64,000 bases of DNA from Achromobacter spanius (GCF_003994415.1 NZ_CP034689.1:5828001-5892000); one strand, 5' to 3'. Counted from the first letter of the stretch, positions 36,291 through 46,112 are shown. Notes: generated from the letters alone by a model not told the origin. Translations and numbers: made by a program.

Positions 36291-37720
36291 GCCGCCACGC
36301 GCGCGCGGCCCCGGTCCAGCGCCGCCAAGGCCAAGGCCAACAGCAGCAAGGCCGCGGCCAAGGCGTACGTCCACCGCATGCCCGTCGCCAAGGCGGTGGG
36401 CGATGCGGCTTGGAGTTCGCCCGCGCCAGCCGCCCAGGCGAACACCGCGCCCATCACCGATGCGCCCGTAATGAAGCCCAGGTTGCGAGACAGGTTCAAC
36501 ACGCCCGATACCGCGCCACGCTGGTCCGCGCCCGCGCTGGCCATGACGGCGCTGCTGTTGGCGGCCTGGAACAGCGCGTAGCCGCTGGTGATGACCACAA
36601 GCGGCGCCACGTATTCCGCCACGCGCGCCATCCCTGCCACTCCGCCCATCACAAGCGGCACCCAGGGCAGCAGGATCGCACCTGTCGCCATTGCGGCCAA
36701 GCCGGCCAGCATCACGCGCTGCGCGCCATAGCGGTCCACTGCGCGTCCGGCCGGCACGCCCACCAGCGCCGCCACGACCGGCCCGCAAGACATCACCAGC
36801 CCAACCCGCGCCGCGTCCAAACCCAACGCGCCCGCCAGGTAGAACGGCCCAACCACCAGCGTCGTCATCATCACCGTGGACACCAGCGCGTTGGTCGCCA
36901 CGCCCGCCCGCAGCGTGGGCTGACGGAACAACGCCAACTGAATCAAGGGCGACGCCGCCCTGGCCTGCAACCGCACAAATGCCACCGCCGCCACCATGGC
37001 CGCCAACAGCAGCACGGCATGGTTTCCGCCAAAGCCGCCACCGGCCGTCATCGCCAGCGCATATGCCGTAATGCCTAAGGCCAGCAGCAGCGAACCCTTC
37101 ACATCAAAGCGCGCGCGCGGCTGGCTGGCGGGCTGGCGGTCCGCCGGCAGATAAGACCAGGCCAGCACGAACGCGAGCGCGCCCAGGGGCAGATTGATCA
37201 GGAAGATAAGCGGCCACCCCCAAGCACTGATCAGCAGGCCGCCCAAGGTGGGCCCGAGCGCCGTGCCCACCGCCGACATGCTGCCCAGCAGCCCCATCAC
37301 GCTACCGGTCTTTTCCTTGGGCGCGGCGGCGCTGGCGAACGCCATCGTCAACGCCATCATGACGGCGGCGCCCAGACCTTGGACCGCACGCGCCCCGATC
37401 AAGCCCATCAAACCTCCCAACCACGGTGACCCGCCGCACAGCGCCGACCCCACGGTGAACAAGGAGATACCCACCAGCATCAGACGCCGACGCCCCATCA
37501 AGTCGCCCAGGCGGCCCACACTGACGATCAGCGTGGTGATGGCAAGCAAGTACGCCAGCACCACCCATTGCACGTCTTGAAAGCGCGCCTCGAACGCTTG
37601 CGCAAGCGTCGGCAACGCGACGTTGGCAATACTGGTCGCCAGCGCAGGCAGCAGCATGCACAAGGACAGGCAGGCCAGAAGGGGAAAGGATGGGATAGTC
37701 GAGGACGGTTGGGTATGCAT
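36287..37720 (-). CDS. MFS multidrug-type transporter (DHA2, 14-helix)
   Basis: A 477-residue efflux-type membrane protein with about 14 hydrophobic segments; VGRLGDLMGRRRLMLVG is the motif after helix 2, and ALGPTLGGLLISAWGWPLIFLINLP is the DHA2-type motif C region. ATG 37720 is preferred over an in-frame start at 37768 because the first helix begins soon after it. Its stop codon overlaps that of the convergent oxidase gene. The divergent LysR gene at 37882 is the likely regulator. Confidence 0.88.
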   Translation of the reverse strand: MHTQPSSTIPSFPLLACLSLCMLLPALATSIANVALPTLAQAFEARFQDVQWVVLAYLLAITTLIVSVGRLGDLMGRRRLMLVGISLFTVGSALCGGSPWLGGLMGLIGARAVQGLGAAVMMALTMAFASAAAPKEKTGSVMGLLGSMSAVGTALGPTLGGLLISAWGWPLIFLINLPLGALAFVLAWSYLPADRQPASQPRARFDVKGSLLLALGITAYALAMTAGGGFGGNHAVLLLAAMVAAVAFVRLQARAASPLIQLALFRQPTLRAGVATNALVSTVMMTTLVVGPFYLAGALGLDAARVGLVMSCGPVVAALVGVPAGRAVDRYGAQRVMLAGLAAMATGAILLPWVPLVMGGVAGMARVAEYVAPLVVITSGYALFQAANSSAVMASAGADQRGAVSGVLNLSRNLGFITGASVMGAVFAWAAGAGELQAASPTALATGMRWTYALAAALLLLALALAALDRGRARVAA

Positions 37721-37881
37721 GGTCAGCCCTGCAAGAAAATCGGGCCGCCAACACGGCGCCCTCAACACATCCTATGCCTTGCCCATACCAGGCGGAAGAC
37801 GCAGCATTTGCATTGAATACTTGCACATGACGCCATGACAAAACCCGCAATCAGGCACGCATCCATGCTACGTTTGCGAGC

Positions 37882-38769
37882 ATGGCCACGCCCGATCTCA
37901 ATCTGCTTATCACCCTGGATGCCTTGCTTGACGAAGGCAGCGTGGCGCGCGCCGCGCGGCGCTTGCGCCTGAGCCCGTCCGCCATGAGCCGGGCCTTGGC
38001 GCGGCTGCGCGCCACCACGGGCGACCCGCTGCTGGTGCGCGCCGGGCGCGGGCTGGTGCCCACGCCACGCGCCCTGGCGCTGCGCAGCCATGTGCATGAA
38101 CTGGTGCAAGACGTAGAAGCCGTGCTGCGGCCTGCCGAAGCATTGGATCTGGCGCGGCTGGATCGTACCTTCGCGTTGCGCGCCAGCGACGGCTTTGTCG
38201 AGAATTTCGGCGCCCGGCTGCTGGCCCGCATTGGCGACGAAGCGCCCGGCGTGCGCTTGCGTTTCATGCAGAAAACCGACAAAAGCAGCGCGCCGCTGCG
38301 CGAAGGCGAGGTAGATCTGGAAACCGGCGTGGTGGGCGACGCAGCCAGCCCCGAGCTGCGCACGCGCGCGCTGTTTCAGGACCGCTTCATCGGTGTCGTG
38401 CGCGCGGGCCATCCGCTTGTCAGCGGCAAGATCACGCTGGCCCGCTACGCCAAGGCGCAACACATCCTGATGTCGCGCCGCGATCAGGACAAAGGGCCAG
38501 TGGACGAGTCCCTGGCTGCCCTGGGGCGGCAGCGGCACATCGCCACCTTGGTGGGCGGCTTCTCGGCCGCGCTGGCGCTGGCCCGGGAAACGGACCTGAT
38601 CGCCACCGTGCCGGAGCGGCACACCGGCACGCTGCGCGCCGGCATGCACAGCTTTCCCCTGCCCTTTCCCGTGCCGGCGTTTACCGTGTCAATGCTGTGG
38701 CATCCCCGCATGGACGGCGACGCCGCGCATCGCTGGCTGCGCGCTTGCGTGCTGGACGCCGTCCAGTAG
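37882..38769 (+). CDS. LysR-family transcriptional regulator
   Basis: A 295-residue LysR protein. The helix-turn-helix lies at about residues 18-65 (EGSVARAARRLRLSPSAMSRALARLRATTGDPLLVR), followed by a periplasmic-binding-like effector domain. It is divergent from the MFS gene with a 161-base gap, the usual arrangement for a LysR protein controlling its neighbour. The NodD/PcpR-like start (NLLITLDALLDEGSV) is typical of that sub-branch. Confidence 0.9.
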   Translation: MATPDLNLLITLDALLDEGSVARAARRLRLSPSAMSRALARLRATTGDPLLVRAGRGLVPTPRALALRSHVHELVQDVEAVLRPAEALDLARLDRTFALRASDGFVENFGARLLARIGDEAPGVRLRFMQKTDKSSAPLREGEVDLETGVVGDAASPELRTRALFQDRFIGVVRAGHPLVSGKITLARYAKAQHILMSRRDQDKGPVDESLAALGRQRHIATLVGGFSAALALARETDLIATVPERHTGTLRAGMHSFPLPFPVPAFTVSMLWHPRMDGDAAHRWLRACVLDAVQ

Positions 38770-38792
38770 CCCCCGCGCGCAGCCGCTTGCGC

Positions 38793-40340
38793 TTACTTCG
38801 TGGCGCTGGCCGCCAAGGTGTTGAACTGCTTGTCCAGCTCGGCCAGGGACTGGTTGATGTGGGCGCGGCGATCCTGAATCCACTTGCCCTGCGCGCTCAA
38901 CTGCTCACGCGCGGCCTTCAGCATGCGGTCCATCTCGGCAGGTTGCGGGCCGCCGATGGTGGCGCGGTTCTTCACGATGGCCACCGGGTCCAGCGTCGAG
39001 CGGAATTCCGCTTCGCTCATCGGCAGTTCCTTGGCGTACTTGGAGTCTTTCATCGTGTCCGCGTAAATGCGGCGGGCCTGCTCATACGGAAAATCCAACG
39101 GCTTGATGTTGTTGGCGCGGGCGTAGCTGACCACTTCGGACGCAAAGTGGTGGCCGTCGCGGAACGGCAGCTTGTACTTGCGCATCAACACATCGGCCAG
39201 CTCCTGCGACGCGGTCCAGTCGCTGTTCAGTTCTTCCAGCGCGCGCTCGGGGCTGATGACCATGGCCTTCAACACGCGGTCCCAGCGCTTGAGCGCCGAG
39301 ATGCCGCTGTCCACCATCGCGGAATTCTGCTTCACGTCCTTGGGATCGCTCATGCCCGGCGTGATGTTGTGCGTCTGGATGGCCGGCCCCATCGCCAGCG
39401 TCAGCGCGGTAGAGGCGTCGCTGCGGGTAGAGTTCAGCAAACCCGGGTTGCGCTTTTGCGGCATGGCGCTGGACACATAGGTGTTGTCGCCCCCCTCTTG
39501 CAGCAGGATCCAGGGGCGCGACTGCGCGTACTGCGTCATGACGTCTTCAACGAAGTTGCCTGTGCGCAGCGCGATGCTGGTCACGATGGACGCCACTTCC
39601 ACGGGCTGGTCCATGGACGAGATCTGCGAAGCATCGTAGGCGTTGTCCACCAGCGCTTCAAAGCCCAGGTACTGCGCCATGCGCTTGCGGTCCAGCGGCC
39701 AACTGGTGCCATTGAGCACGGTGGTTCCCATGGGTGAACGATCGATACGCACATAGGCTTCGCGGATGCGGTCTGCGTCACGCGCCAGGCCCGCGGCCTG
39801 GCCCAACAGGTAGTGGCCATAGCTGTTGGGCTGCGCGGCCACACCATTGGTGTAGTTGGGCACGACGGTGCCGGCGTGCTTGGAGGCCAGCTCCACCAGC
39901 GTGGTGGACGTCTTGTTCAGTTGGTCGGCCAGCTCCAGCAGCTTGTCGCGCAGGATGGCGCTGCGATAGGTCGCGTGCATGTCCTGGCTGGAACGGCCGG
40001 CGTGCAACAGCGTGATGTCTTCGCCCGCCGCCTTGATCAGCAGGGGTTCGAAGGTAATGACGGTGGCGGGGCGCTTGCCGCCGGGCTGATTGCCGTCATG
40101 GATCACCTTGGCCACCCCCGCCGCCAAGCGCGGCGCCATGGACTTGTCCAACAGCCCTTCATCGGTATTGATGACGGCGGTGGCTTTGTTGATTTCCCCC
40201 AACCAGAAGAAGGGATCGCGGGGAGTGGCGGGGGCTGCCGCCGGCTTGGCGCCCGCAGCCGGCGCTGCCTGGGCCAAGGCGGCGTGCGCACTCAGCGACA
40301 AAACCAGGGCGGCGCCCAGGGTAGGGAAAAACTGTCTCAT
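38793..40340 (-). CDS. Exported argininosuccinate lyase-like enzyme (fumarase/aspartase superfamily)
   Basis: A 515-residue protein with a clear signal peptide (MRQFFPTLGAALVLSLSAHAALAQA). The body has the superfamily signature SSAMPQKRNP (normally GSxxMPxKxNP), plus AYDASQISSMDQPVEVAS and NSDWTASQELADVLMRKYKLPFRDGHH typical of argininosuccinate lyases. ATG 40340 was chosen because it begins the signal peptide; the longer in-frame extension has none. Known argininosuccinate lyases are cytosolic, so an exported version probably splits another C-N or C-O bond, or has a different role. No partner gene is attached. Confidence 0.85.
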   Translation of the reverse strand: MRQFFPTLGAALVLSLSAHAALAQAAPAAGAKPAAAPATPRDPFFWLGEINKATAVINTDEGLLDKSMAPRLAAGVAKVIHDGNQPGGKRPATVITFEPLLIKAAGEDITLLHAGRSSQDMHATYRSAILRDKLLELADQLNKTSTTLVELASKHAGTVVPNYTNGVAAQPNSYGHYLLGQAAGLARDADRIREAYVRIDRSPMGTTVLNGTSWPLDRKRMAQYLGFEALVDNAYDASQISSMDQPVEVASIVTSIALRTGNFVEDVMTQYAQSRPWILLQEGGDNTYVSSAMPQKRNPGLLNSTRSDASTALTLAMGPAIQTHNITPGMSDPKDVKQNSAMVDSGISALKRWDRVLKAMVISPERALEELNSDWTASQELADVLMRKYKLPFRDGHHFASEVVSYARANNIKPLDFPYEQARRIYADTMKDSKYAKELPMSEAEFRSTLDPVAIVKNRATIGGPQPAEMDRMLKAAREQLSAQGKWIQDRRAHINQSLAELDKQFNTLAASATK

Positions 40341-40424
40341 GGCGTTCTCGTTTTTGGGGGTGGTCCGGTAGTTTATGGAAAAGCCCCTACGCCGAAAACC
40401 CAGAGTTTCACGCATACCCATCGC

Positions 40425-40462
40425 AAAACAAAAAGGCCCCTGCCATCCCGAAGGCAGGGGCC
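40425..40462 (-). terminator. Intrinsic terminator of the phosphatase gene
   Basis: On the minus strand GGCCCCTGCC-TTCGGGAT-GGCAGGGGCC is followed by TTTTTGTTTT. The 10-base-pair GC stem and uridine-rich tail make a clear Rho-independent terminator, about 96 bases after the phosphatase stop at 40558. Confidence 0.9.
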
Positions 40463-40557
40463 AAGCCGGCGCGCGGGCGACAAGGTCGCCCAGCACTCCG
40501 CGACAGGCGGATTCAGCTTGCCGTCATGGCTTGTGGATTCGATGCCGCACGCACCGC

Positions 40558-42537
40558 TTAGCCCGCCGAATCCAGGCGCACCTGCACGCTGTCAGCGTTG
40601 TAGACAGCGGTGGCCTTGAAGCCGTTGACCGTGATGCCGCCAAACGTGCCATGCACCTTGTTGGCGCGCAGCACCGTGATCGTTGCACCCACCCGCGGTG
40701 TGTAACCGGAACGGAAATCAACGTTCAACTGCCCCGCTAGCGCGGCATCCGCGTGCACCGCGATCTGGCCGGCCTCATCGTCGCCGATCAGGGTTTGCAG
40801 AACGCCCGCCGAGGTCTGCGTATAGCTGCCCTGCACCTGCACGGCATCGACGGCATTCAGCGCCAAGACGCCGCCGCTGAGGTACACCGCGCCATCGCCC
40901 AGCGCCTTGGCCGAGTCGGCGCGCAACGTGCCACCGGCAACCACGGTGCCGCCGGTGTAGGTGTTGGCGCCCGCCAACCCCAGGGTGCCGGTGCCGCTCT
41001 TGGTGAGCTTGCCCGCGCCCGCGATGTCATTGCGCCACACGTCCAGCGCATTGAAGCCGCCACGGCTGGCGGTCATGGTCACGTCCACGTCGCCATTGAA
41101 GGCGCCGTAGCCATCGCCCGCCGCGAACAGGTTCAAGCGGCCGAAGCCTTCGGCGTCGTCAATGACCGGATAGCCCGAGGGCAGCGCCGTGGTCTTCAAC
41201 ACCACGCGGCGTTGCTCGGCCGTCAGATACGGCAGGCGCGTTTCCAGCATGACCTCGGCGCCCTTGGGCACGACGGGCGGCTTGCCGGTGTCGCCAATCT
41301 GCGTGAAGGCGAACGTCAGGCGGCGACGGTACTCAGCCTTGTTCGCGGCATGATCCGCAAAGCGGTCCTGGCTGACATCCTGCGAATGCGCGAAGGCCAG
41401 GAATTGTTCCGGCGTGCTGGCGCCCACGGCGGCCATCAAGGTCTGGTGCGCCTGCGCGTAGGCGACCGAGCGCGTGCCCTCGCTGGCGGCGTAGATGTTG
41501 GCCAGCGCCGATGCCTGCCCCAGCATGCGGCCGCTGATCACGTCCAGCGGCGAATGCATGCCGGCGATGATGCGGCTTTCACCCAGTTCCAGGCCGCGCG
41601 CCAGCAATTCGTGGAAACGCTCCGGCACCAGGTAGGCCATGCCGATGGCGTTGCGCACGGATTCCGCCGTGTGCCCGCTGGGGTAGCCGCCATCGGTCGG
41701 GGGAGTCAGGCTCTTGGCGGGTTCAAGCGTGGGCACCACCTGCACGCTGGCGCTCCAGCGCCACGGGCGCGCGTACTTGAAGTAGCGCTTGCTTGGCTCG
41801 GTAGACGCATTGCCGCCCATGCTCTGTACAAAGGCGATGACGTCGCCAAAGGCCGGGTTGGCGGCACCACTTACCCCGGTGTTGTTGCCGGTGTCGTCGT
41901 ACTTCACGGTGGTGGCGTCGGGCGCCACGTCGTTGATGCTGGTGGTCTGCTGGGCAGCCGTGCGCCAGAAGGGCGTCAATGGGCCCAAGCCATCGGTCAC
42001 GCTGTAGTTCTTGCCGCGCCGATCATCCAGATAGGCGGCCGTGGCCTGCTCCGGCGTGCGGGCTGCGGTGGTGCGCACGACGAAGTCGATGTTCTCGTCG
42101 TGCACGGCCTTGTTCTTCACGCGGCCATCGGTGGCGTCGCCGGGTATGCCCGTCCAGTCCGACGCGATGATGCCCGGAAAGCCGTCGGCGCCCGCCGCGG
42201 TAACACCGGCATCCACCAAGCGCGTGCGCGGCTCCCAGATGTCCAGGAAGCCGCCCAGCACACGCACGCCGGCATTGGTTTCCAAGGTGGCGTAGCGCGG
42301 GTCGCCGCGCTGGTTCGTGCTGGCGAAGTCAACAAAGGCGGGCGCATCGGGCACAGGCGCGGTATCGACTCGGCCCAGCCCGGCGGGCGGCGCCGGGATG
42401 ACATAGGCAACATCGTTCTGATCTGACGCGTTGTCGTCATCGCCGCCGCAGGCGGACAAGGCCAGAACAACCGCCAGGGACGTTGCGCGCAAGGCGTAGG
42501 CAGGAAGCCGCCTGCGCAAGGGTCGTGCTTGAATCAT
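40558..42537 (-). CDS. Lipoprotein PAP2-type acid phosphatase with autotransporter-associated repeat tail
   Basis: A 659-residue protein. A lipobox (LALSAC, then GGDDD) ends the signal peptide, so it is a lipoprotein. The class A acid phosphatase / PAP2 motifs are KYARPWRW, GGYPSGHTAE and SRIIAGMHSPLDVISGR. The C-terminal third carries the autotransporter-associated repeat SGTGTLGLAGANTYTGGT and further beta-rich sequence, but no beta-barrel follows. ATG 42537 is chosen; a TTG at 42546 is also in frame. Non-specific phosphate-ester hydrolysis at the cell surface or in the periplasm is likely. It ends at a strong terminator. Confidence 0.87.
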   Translation of the reverse strand: MIQARPLRRRLPAYALRATSLAVVLALSACGGDDDNASDQNDVAYVIPAPPAGLGRVDTAPVPDAPAFVDFASTNQRGDPRYATLETNAGVRVLGGFLDIWEPRTRLVDAGVTAAGADGFPGIIASDWTGIPGDATDGRVKNKAVHDENIDFVVRTTAARTPEQATAAYLDDRRGKNYSVTDGLGPLTPFWRTAAQQTTSINDVAPDATTVKYDDTGNNTGVSGAANPAFGDVIAFVQSMGGNASTEPSKRYFKYARPWRWSASVQVVPTLEPAKSLTPPTDGGYPSGHTAESVRNAIGMAYLVPERFHELLARGLELGESRIIAGMHSPLDVISGRMLGQASALANIYAASEGTRSVAYAQAHQTLMAAVGASTPEQFLAFAHSQDVSQDRFADHAANKAEYRRRLTFAFTQIGDTGKPPVVPKGAEVMLETRLPYLTAEQRRVVLKTTALPSGYPVIDDAEGFGRLNLFAAGDGYGAFNGDVDVTMTASRGGFNALDVWRNDIAGAGKLTKSGTGTLGLAGANTYTGGTVVAGGTLRADSAKALGDGAVYLSGGVLALNAVDAVQVQGSYTQTSAGVLQTLIGDDEAGQIAVHADAALAGQLNVDFRSGYTPRVGATITVLRANKVHGTFGGITVNGFKATAVYNADSVQVRLDSAG

Positions 42538-42631
42538 CGGGATCAACCAGACTGGTTAGAGAACGCAGCATGGTAGGTAGAGAATATTTACGCCCGATGA
42601 CATCCCGCTTGCCAAACCCGCATCTTGCGCG

Positions 42632-43609
42632 TCATGGCGGATCGGCCGTGGCCACGCCTGAAATATAGGGATCGAAAAAACTGGCCGCGCTCATGCCCGG
42701 AATGTACTGATCCGAGATATACGCGCGGCAGCGCTGCATGAACGCTTGCGTCAGGCGCGAAGGCTTCATCGGTTTGTAGGTGGCCAGGCCCAGCAGCATG
42801 GGGCGTTGCTCGCCAGCCAGGCGCAGGCGCACCAGGCGCTTGCCGTCCAGGGATTGGGTCGACTTCGGCCGCACGTTGAATAGCGCGTAGCCGATGCCGT
42901 TGGCGACCATCGAACGCACCACGTCTTCAGAACGCGAACGCGCCACGATGTTCGGTTCCAGCCCGGCCTTGGAGAACAAGGACAGAAAATATTCGCGGCT
43001 CATGGGCAGGTCCAGCAACACCATGGGCAGTTGCGCCAGCTCATCCAGCGTGACGGCAATCTGCTGCGCAAGCGGGTGCAGTTCGCTGACCAGCACATGG
43101 GGCGGCATGTGCGCCAGCGTTTCAAAGCTGATCTCTTCGCCCAATTGCAGGTCGTAAGTCAGCGCCACGTCTATGTCCAGCGTATGCAGCTTGTTGATGA
43201 GCTCTTGCTGGTCGCCCTCGGCCATATGCAGCTCGACTTTTTCAAACGCGCGCGAAAAGCCAAAGATGACCTCGGGCGCGATCATGGCCGCCAGCGGCTG
43301 AAAGCAGCCCACGCGCAGCACGCCCTGGATCGCGTCCGTGGAGTTAGATGCAATCTCGTAGAGCTTGGTGGCGCGCTCCAGCAGGTCTTCGCATTCCTGC
43401 ATGACCTGCATGCCCAAGGGCGTCAGCGCCAGGCCCTTGGAGGGATGCCGCACGAACAGTTGCACCCCAAGCTCGGTCTCGATGTGGGCGATGGCCGCCG
43501 AGATGGACGGCGGCGAGATATGGATCTGGGCGGATGCCGCGGCGATGCTGCCATGCTTGGCAGTCGCCACGAGGTACTCCATCTGGCGCAGGGAAATGCG
43601 ATTGAGCAT
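42632..43609 (-). CDS. LysR-family transcriptional regulator
   Basis: A 325-residue LysR protein with the helix-turn-helix at about residues 18-50 (HGSIAAASAQIHISPPSISAAIAHIETELGVQLFVRHPSKG) and an effector domain. It lies 76 bases after the DUF1028 gene and is probably part of the ridA-DUF1028 unit. Its target may be the divergent binding-protein/permease operon starting at 45034. Confidence 0.9.
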   Translation of the reverse strand: MLNRISLRQMEYLVATAKHGSIAAASAQIHISPPSISAAIAHIETELGVQLFVRHPSKGLALTPLGMQVMQECEDLLERATKLYEIASNSTDAIQGVLRVGCFQPLAAMIAPEVIFGFSRAFEKVELHMAEGDQQELINKLHTLDIDVALTYDLQLGEEISFETLAHMPPHVLVSELHPLAQQIAVTLDELAQLPMVLLDLPMSREYFLSLFSKAGLEPNIVARSRSEDVVRSMVANGIGYALFNVRPKSTQSLDGKRLVRLRLAGEQRPMLLGLATYKPMKPSRLTQAFMQRCRAYISDQYIPGMSAASFFDPYISGVATADPP

Positions 43610-43685
43610 GGTCCAACTTGAGGGAACAGGGAATCTTGCAGAGTATCCGGTCTGCCCAAGGTGATGGACAATTTTTTCCTCAGTT

Positions 43686-44357
43686 TTACAGGTCGCCCGG
43701 CACGCCGAAGCTTGGCGCCTCGCGCGGGTCCCGCGCGCGCGTCACGTAGGCCGCAAGCTGGGGCTCGTAGATTTTCCAGGCGTCGTACAGCGCTTCCACC
43801 GGCCCCGCCTCTACCCAATCCAGGCGCAGGTCCACGATGGGCCAGTCCAGGTCCTGATAAACCAGCAGGCCAGCCGAATGCACCGGCCCCGCTTCCCCAC
43901 CCGCCGACTGGCCAGCCAGCAGCGCCTGCATCAGACGTTCGGCCAGCGCGCCCTCTGCCCGCTCGAACGCGGCCAGCATGGCGCGCGGCACGTCGGTGCT
44001 GGCGAGCATGTTGCCGGCGCAGGCCGCATGCACACCCGCCGCGCTGGCCAGCACGCCCAGCGCGCTGGCGCCGGTGTAGATGGCAGGCGGGTGCGTGGCG
44101 TCTATCGCCATCAACTGGCGATACGCGATGAAAGGCCGTTCCTGCAAGCCATCCAGCGCTTGTTGCGGACTATGCCCGGCTGCCATCAGGTCCAGCGCCA
44201 GCGGCCCCAGCGCGGGGTCGGTGATGTTCTGACTGACGGCAGCCCCCACGCCCGCGCGCGCACGGATGCAGCGCGAGGCCACGGCGGGCGAAGACGACGA
44301 AACGGCCGCGCCAAACTGGCCGGAGGCTGGGCAGCGGGCAATGATCGAAAAGGTCAT
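43686..44357 (-). CDS. DUF1028 family protein
   Basis: A 223-residue protein of the DUF1028 family, an Ntn-hydrolase-like fold: it begins MTFSIIARCPASGQFGAAVSS and has AVSQNITDPALGPLALDLMAAGHSP. The role is unknown, though such genes often accompany RidA proteins and amino-acid or polyamine transporters, as here. It starts 21 bases after the ridA-like gene. Confidence 0.85.
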   Translation of the reverse strand: MTFSIIARCPASGQFGAAVSSSSPAVASRCIRARAGVGAAVSQNITDPALGPLALDLMAAGHSPQQALDGLQERPFIAYRQLMAIDATHPPAIYTGASALGVLASAAGVHAACAGNMLASTDVPRAMLAAFERAEGALAERLMQALLAGQSAGGEAGPVHSAGLLVYQDLDWPIVDLRLDWVEAGPVEALYDAWKIYEPQLAAYVTRARDPREAPSFGVPGDL

Positions 44358-44378
44358 GGTTGTTGGCCTGGGTGGAAA

Positions 44379-44792
44379 TCAGTCGGGGATGACGGCGGTG
44401 GCGTCGATTTCGACCAGCCATTCGGGCCGCGCCAAGGCCGACACCACGATGCCGGTGGACACCGGGAATACCCCCTTGAGCCAGCGCCCCACCACGCGGT
44501 AGACGGCCTCGCGGTAGCGCGGATCAATAAGGTAAATGGTGATCTTGCAGATGTCCTCGAGTTCGCCACCCGCCTCCTTGAGCAGCATGGCGATGTTCGC
44601 CATGGCCTGCTCGGCCTGCCCGGCGGCGTCGCCGATGCACACGCTTTCAGAGGTATCCAGGTTCTGTCCGATCTGTCCCCGCAGGAAGACCGTGCTGCCC
44701 CGGGCCACCACGGCCTGGCACAGATCGTTGTCCAGGCTCTGTTCGGGATAGGTGATCTTGGTGTTGAAGGTGCGGATGCGCTTGTGTTTCAT
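44379..44792 (-). CDS. RidA/YjgF family protein
   Basis: A 137-residue RidA-like protein (LCQAVVARGSTVFLRGQIGQNLD, NIAMLLKEAGGELEDICKITIYLID). RidA proteins deaminate reactive enamine or imine intermediates. The conserved arginine of true RidA is not obvious near the end (SALARPEWLVEIDATAVI contains one R). It starts at ATG 44792; another ATG at 44828 is in frame. It is divergent from the ABC binding protein and may detoxify imines from amine breakdown. Confidence 0.88.
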   Translation of the reverse strand: MKHKRIRTFNTKITYPEQSLDNDLCQAVVARGSTVFLRGQIGQNLDTSESVCIGDAAGQAEQAMANIAMLLKEAGGELEDICKITIYLIDPRYREAVYRVVGRWLKGVFPVSTGIVVSALARPEWLVEIDATAVIPD

Positions 44793-45033
44793 GGCTGCGT
44801 CGTGGGAGGGGTCAATGGTGGCCCCCATCTTCAAACCCGGACGGCGCCAGCGGCTATTTGTTTTTTCCTTTGCCCACTCTCGGAATTTCCGACTCAGGCA
44901 CCGCATGGCCGCGCCTCAGGAAATTCGAGCCAGGCCGAAGGAAAAGGCGACTTGGCCCGCGCCGGCCCCTCTTCCATCATCTGGCTTCCAGTCGGAAGCG
45001 CTCGGCGGAACCAACATAGACAAGGGGATTTCA

Positions 45034-46059
45034 ATGATTCGCAAACTTACGGTAGCCGGCCTGCTTGCCGGCGCGCTGCTTGGCAACGTCGCCTGGGCCC
45101 AGGACGCGCTGGTGGTCAGCACCTGGGGCGGCAGCTTCCGCGACCTGATCGACGAGAACATCGGCAAGGAATTCACCCGCCAGACCGGCGTGCCGGTCAA
45201 GTACATCACGGGCGGCACGATCGACCGGCTCAACAAGGCCAAGCTGAGCAAGACCCCGGAAAGCGACATCACCTTCACCACGTCGCACATTGGCTGGCTG
45301 TATGTGGACGGTGGCCTGTTCGAAAAGCTGGACACCGCCAAGCTGCCCAACTACGCCAACCTGGTGGACCGCGCCAAGGTCAGCCCGTATCACGTAGGCA
45401 GCTGGGCCTACGTGTACACCATCGGCTACCGCCCCGACCTGACACCCAAGAACATCAAGTTCGATAGCTGGAACGACCTGTGGAACCCCGAGCTCAAGGG
45501 CAAGCTGTCGGCGCCGGACTTCGACCCGAGCCACATCATCAACGTGTCGGCCATGCTGTCGGGCGGCGACGCCAAGTCGTGGGAAAAAGGCCAGGACAAG
45601 CTGCGTGCGCTGAAGCCGAACTTCAAGGCCTTCTACACCAACGACGCCAACAGCCAGCAACTGATCGCCACCGGCGAAACCCCGGTGCAGATCCTGCTGT
45701 CGATGAACGCCTATTACATGATCAGCCAGGGCGTGCCGATCAAGGTGGTGATGCCCAAGGAAGGCGCCGTGCTGGGCATCGACACCATGGGCATCATGAA
45801 GGGCAGCACAAAGGCGGACCTGGCCTACAAGTTCATGAACATCGCCTTGTCGCCCGAAGTGCAGTCCAAGATCGTGGCCTTCAAGAAGGCCAGCCCGGTT
45901 GTCACCAACGCCAAGGTATCGGCCGAGGACGCGGCGCTGCCCGGCGTGTTCACCACCAAGGAACAGTGGGACACGCAGGCCATCGTGATCGACGACAAGC
46001 TGCGCGCCGAGAAGACCGCGGAATGGCGCAAGTGGTTCACCGAAAACATCATGAACTGA
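45034..46059 (+). CDS. ABC transporter periplasmic binding protein (spermidine/putrescine PotD type)
   Basis: A 341-residue solute-binding protein with a signal peptide (MIRKLTVAGLLAGALLGNVAWAQ) and PotD/PotF-like segments (VVSTWGGSFRDLIDENIGKEF, WNDLWNPELKGKLSAPD). It is the first gene of an operon with two permeases. The ATPase that should power it is at 51127-52245 on the other strand. Polyamines, amino acids or similar cations are typical ligands for the family, and the actual ligand is unknown. Confidence 0.9.
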   Translation: MIRKLTVAGLLAGALLGNVAWAQDALVVSTWGGSFRDLIDENIGKEFTRQTGVPVKYITGGTIDRLNKAKLSKTPESDITFTTSHIGWLYVDGGLFEKLDTAKLPNYANLVDRAKVSPYHVGSWAYVYTIGYRPDLTPKNIKFDSWNDLWNPELKGKLSAPDFDPSHIINVSAMLSGGDAKSWEKGQDKLRALKPNFKAFYTNDANSQQLIATGETPVQILLSMNAYYMISQGVPIKVVMPKEGAVLGIDTMGIMKGSTKADLAYKFMNIALSPEVQSKIVAFKKASPVVTNAKVSAEDAALPGVFTTKEQWDTQAIVIDDKLRAEKTAEWRKWFTENIMN

Positions 46060-46061
46060 TA

Positions 46062-46110
46062 CCGCGCCGGTAACTCCGCGCCGGTTGCACCGCGCCGGTT
46101 GCACCGCGCC
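46062..46110. repeat. 14-base tandem repeat after the binding-protein gene
   Basis: Three head-to-tail copies of CCGCGCCGGTTGCA-like sequence (the first altered to GGTAACT) plus a partial fourth directly follow the binding-protein stop. It is non-coding and may affect read-through to the permeases. Confidence 0.75.
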
Positions 46111-46112
46111 CA

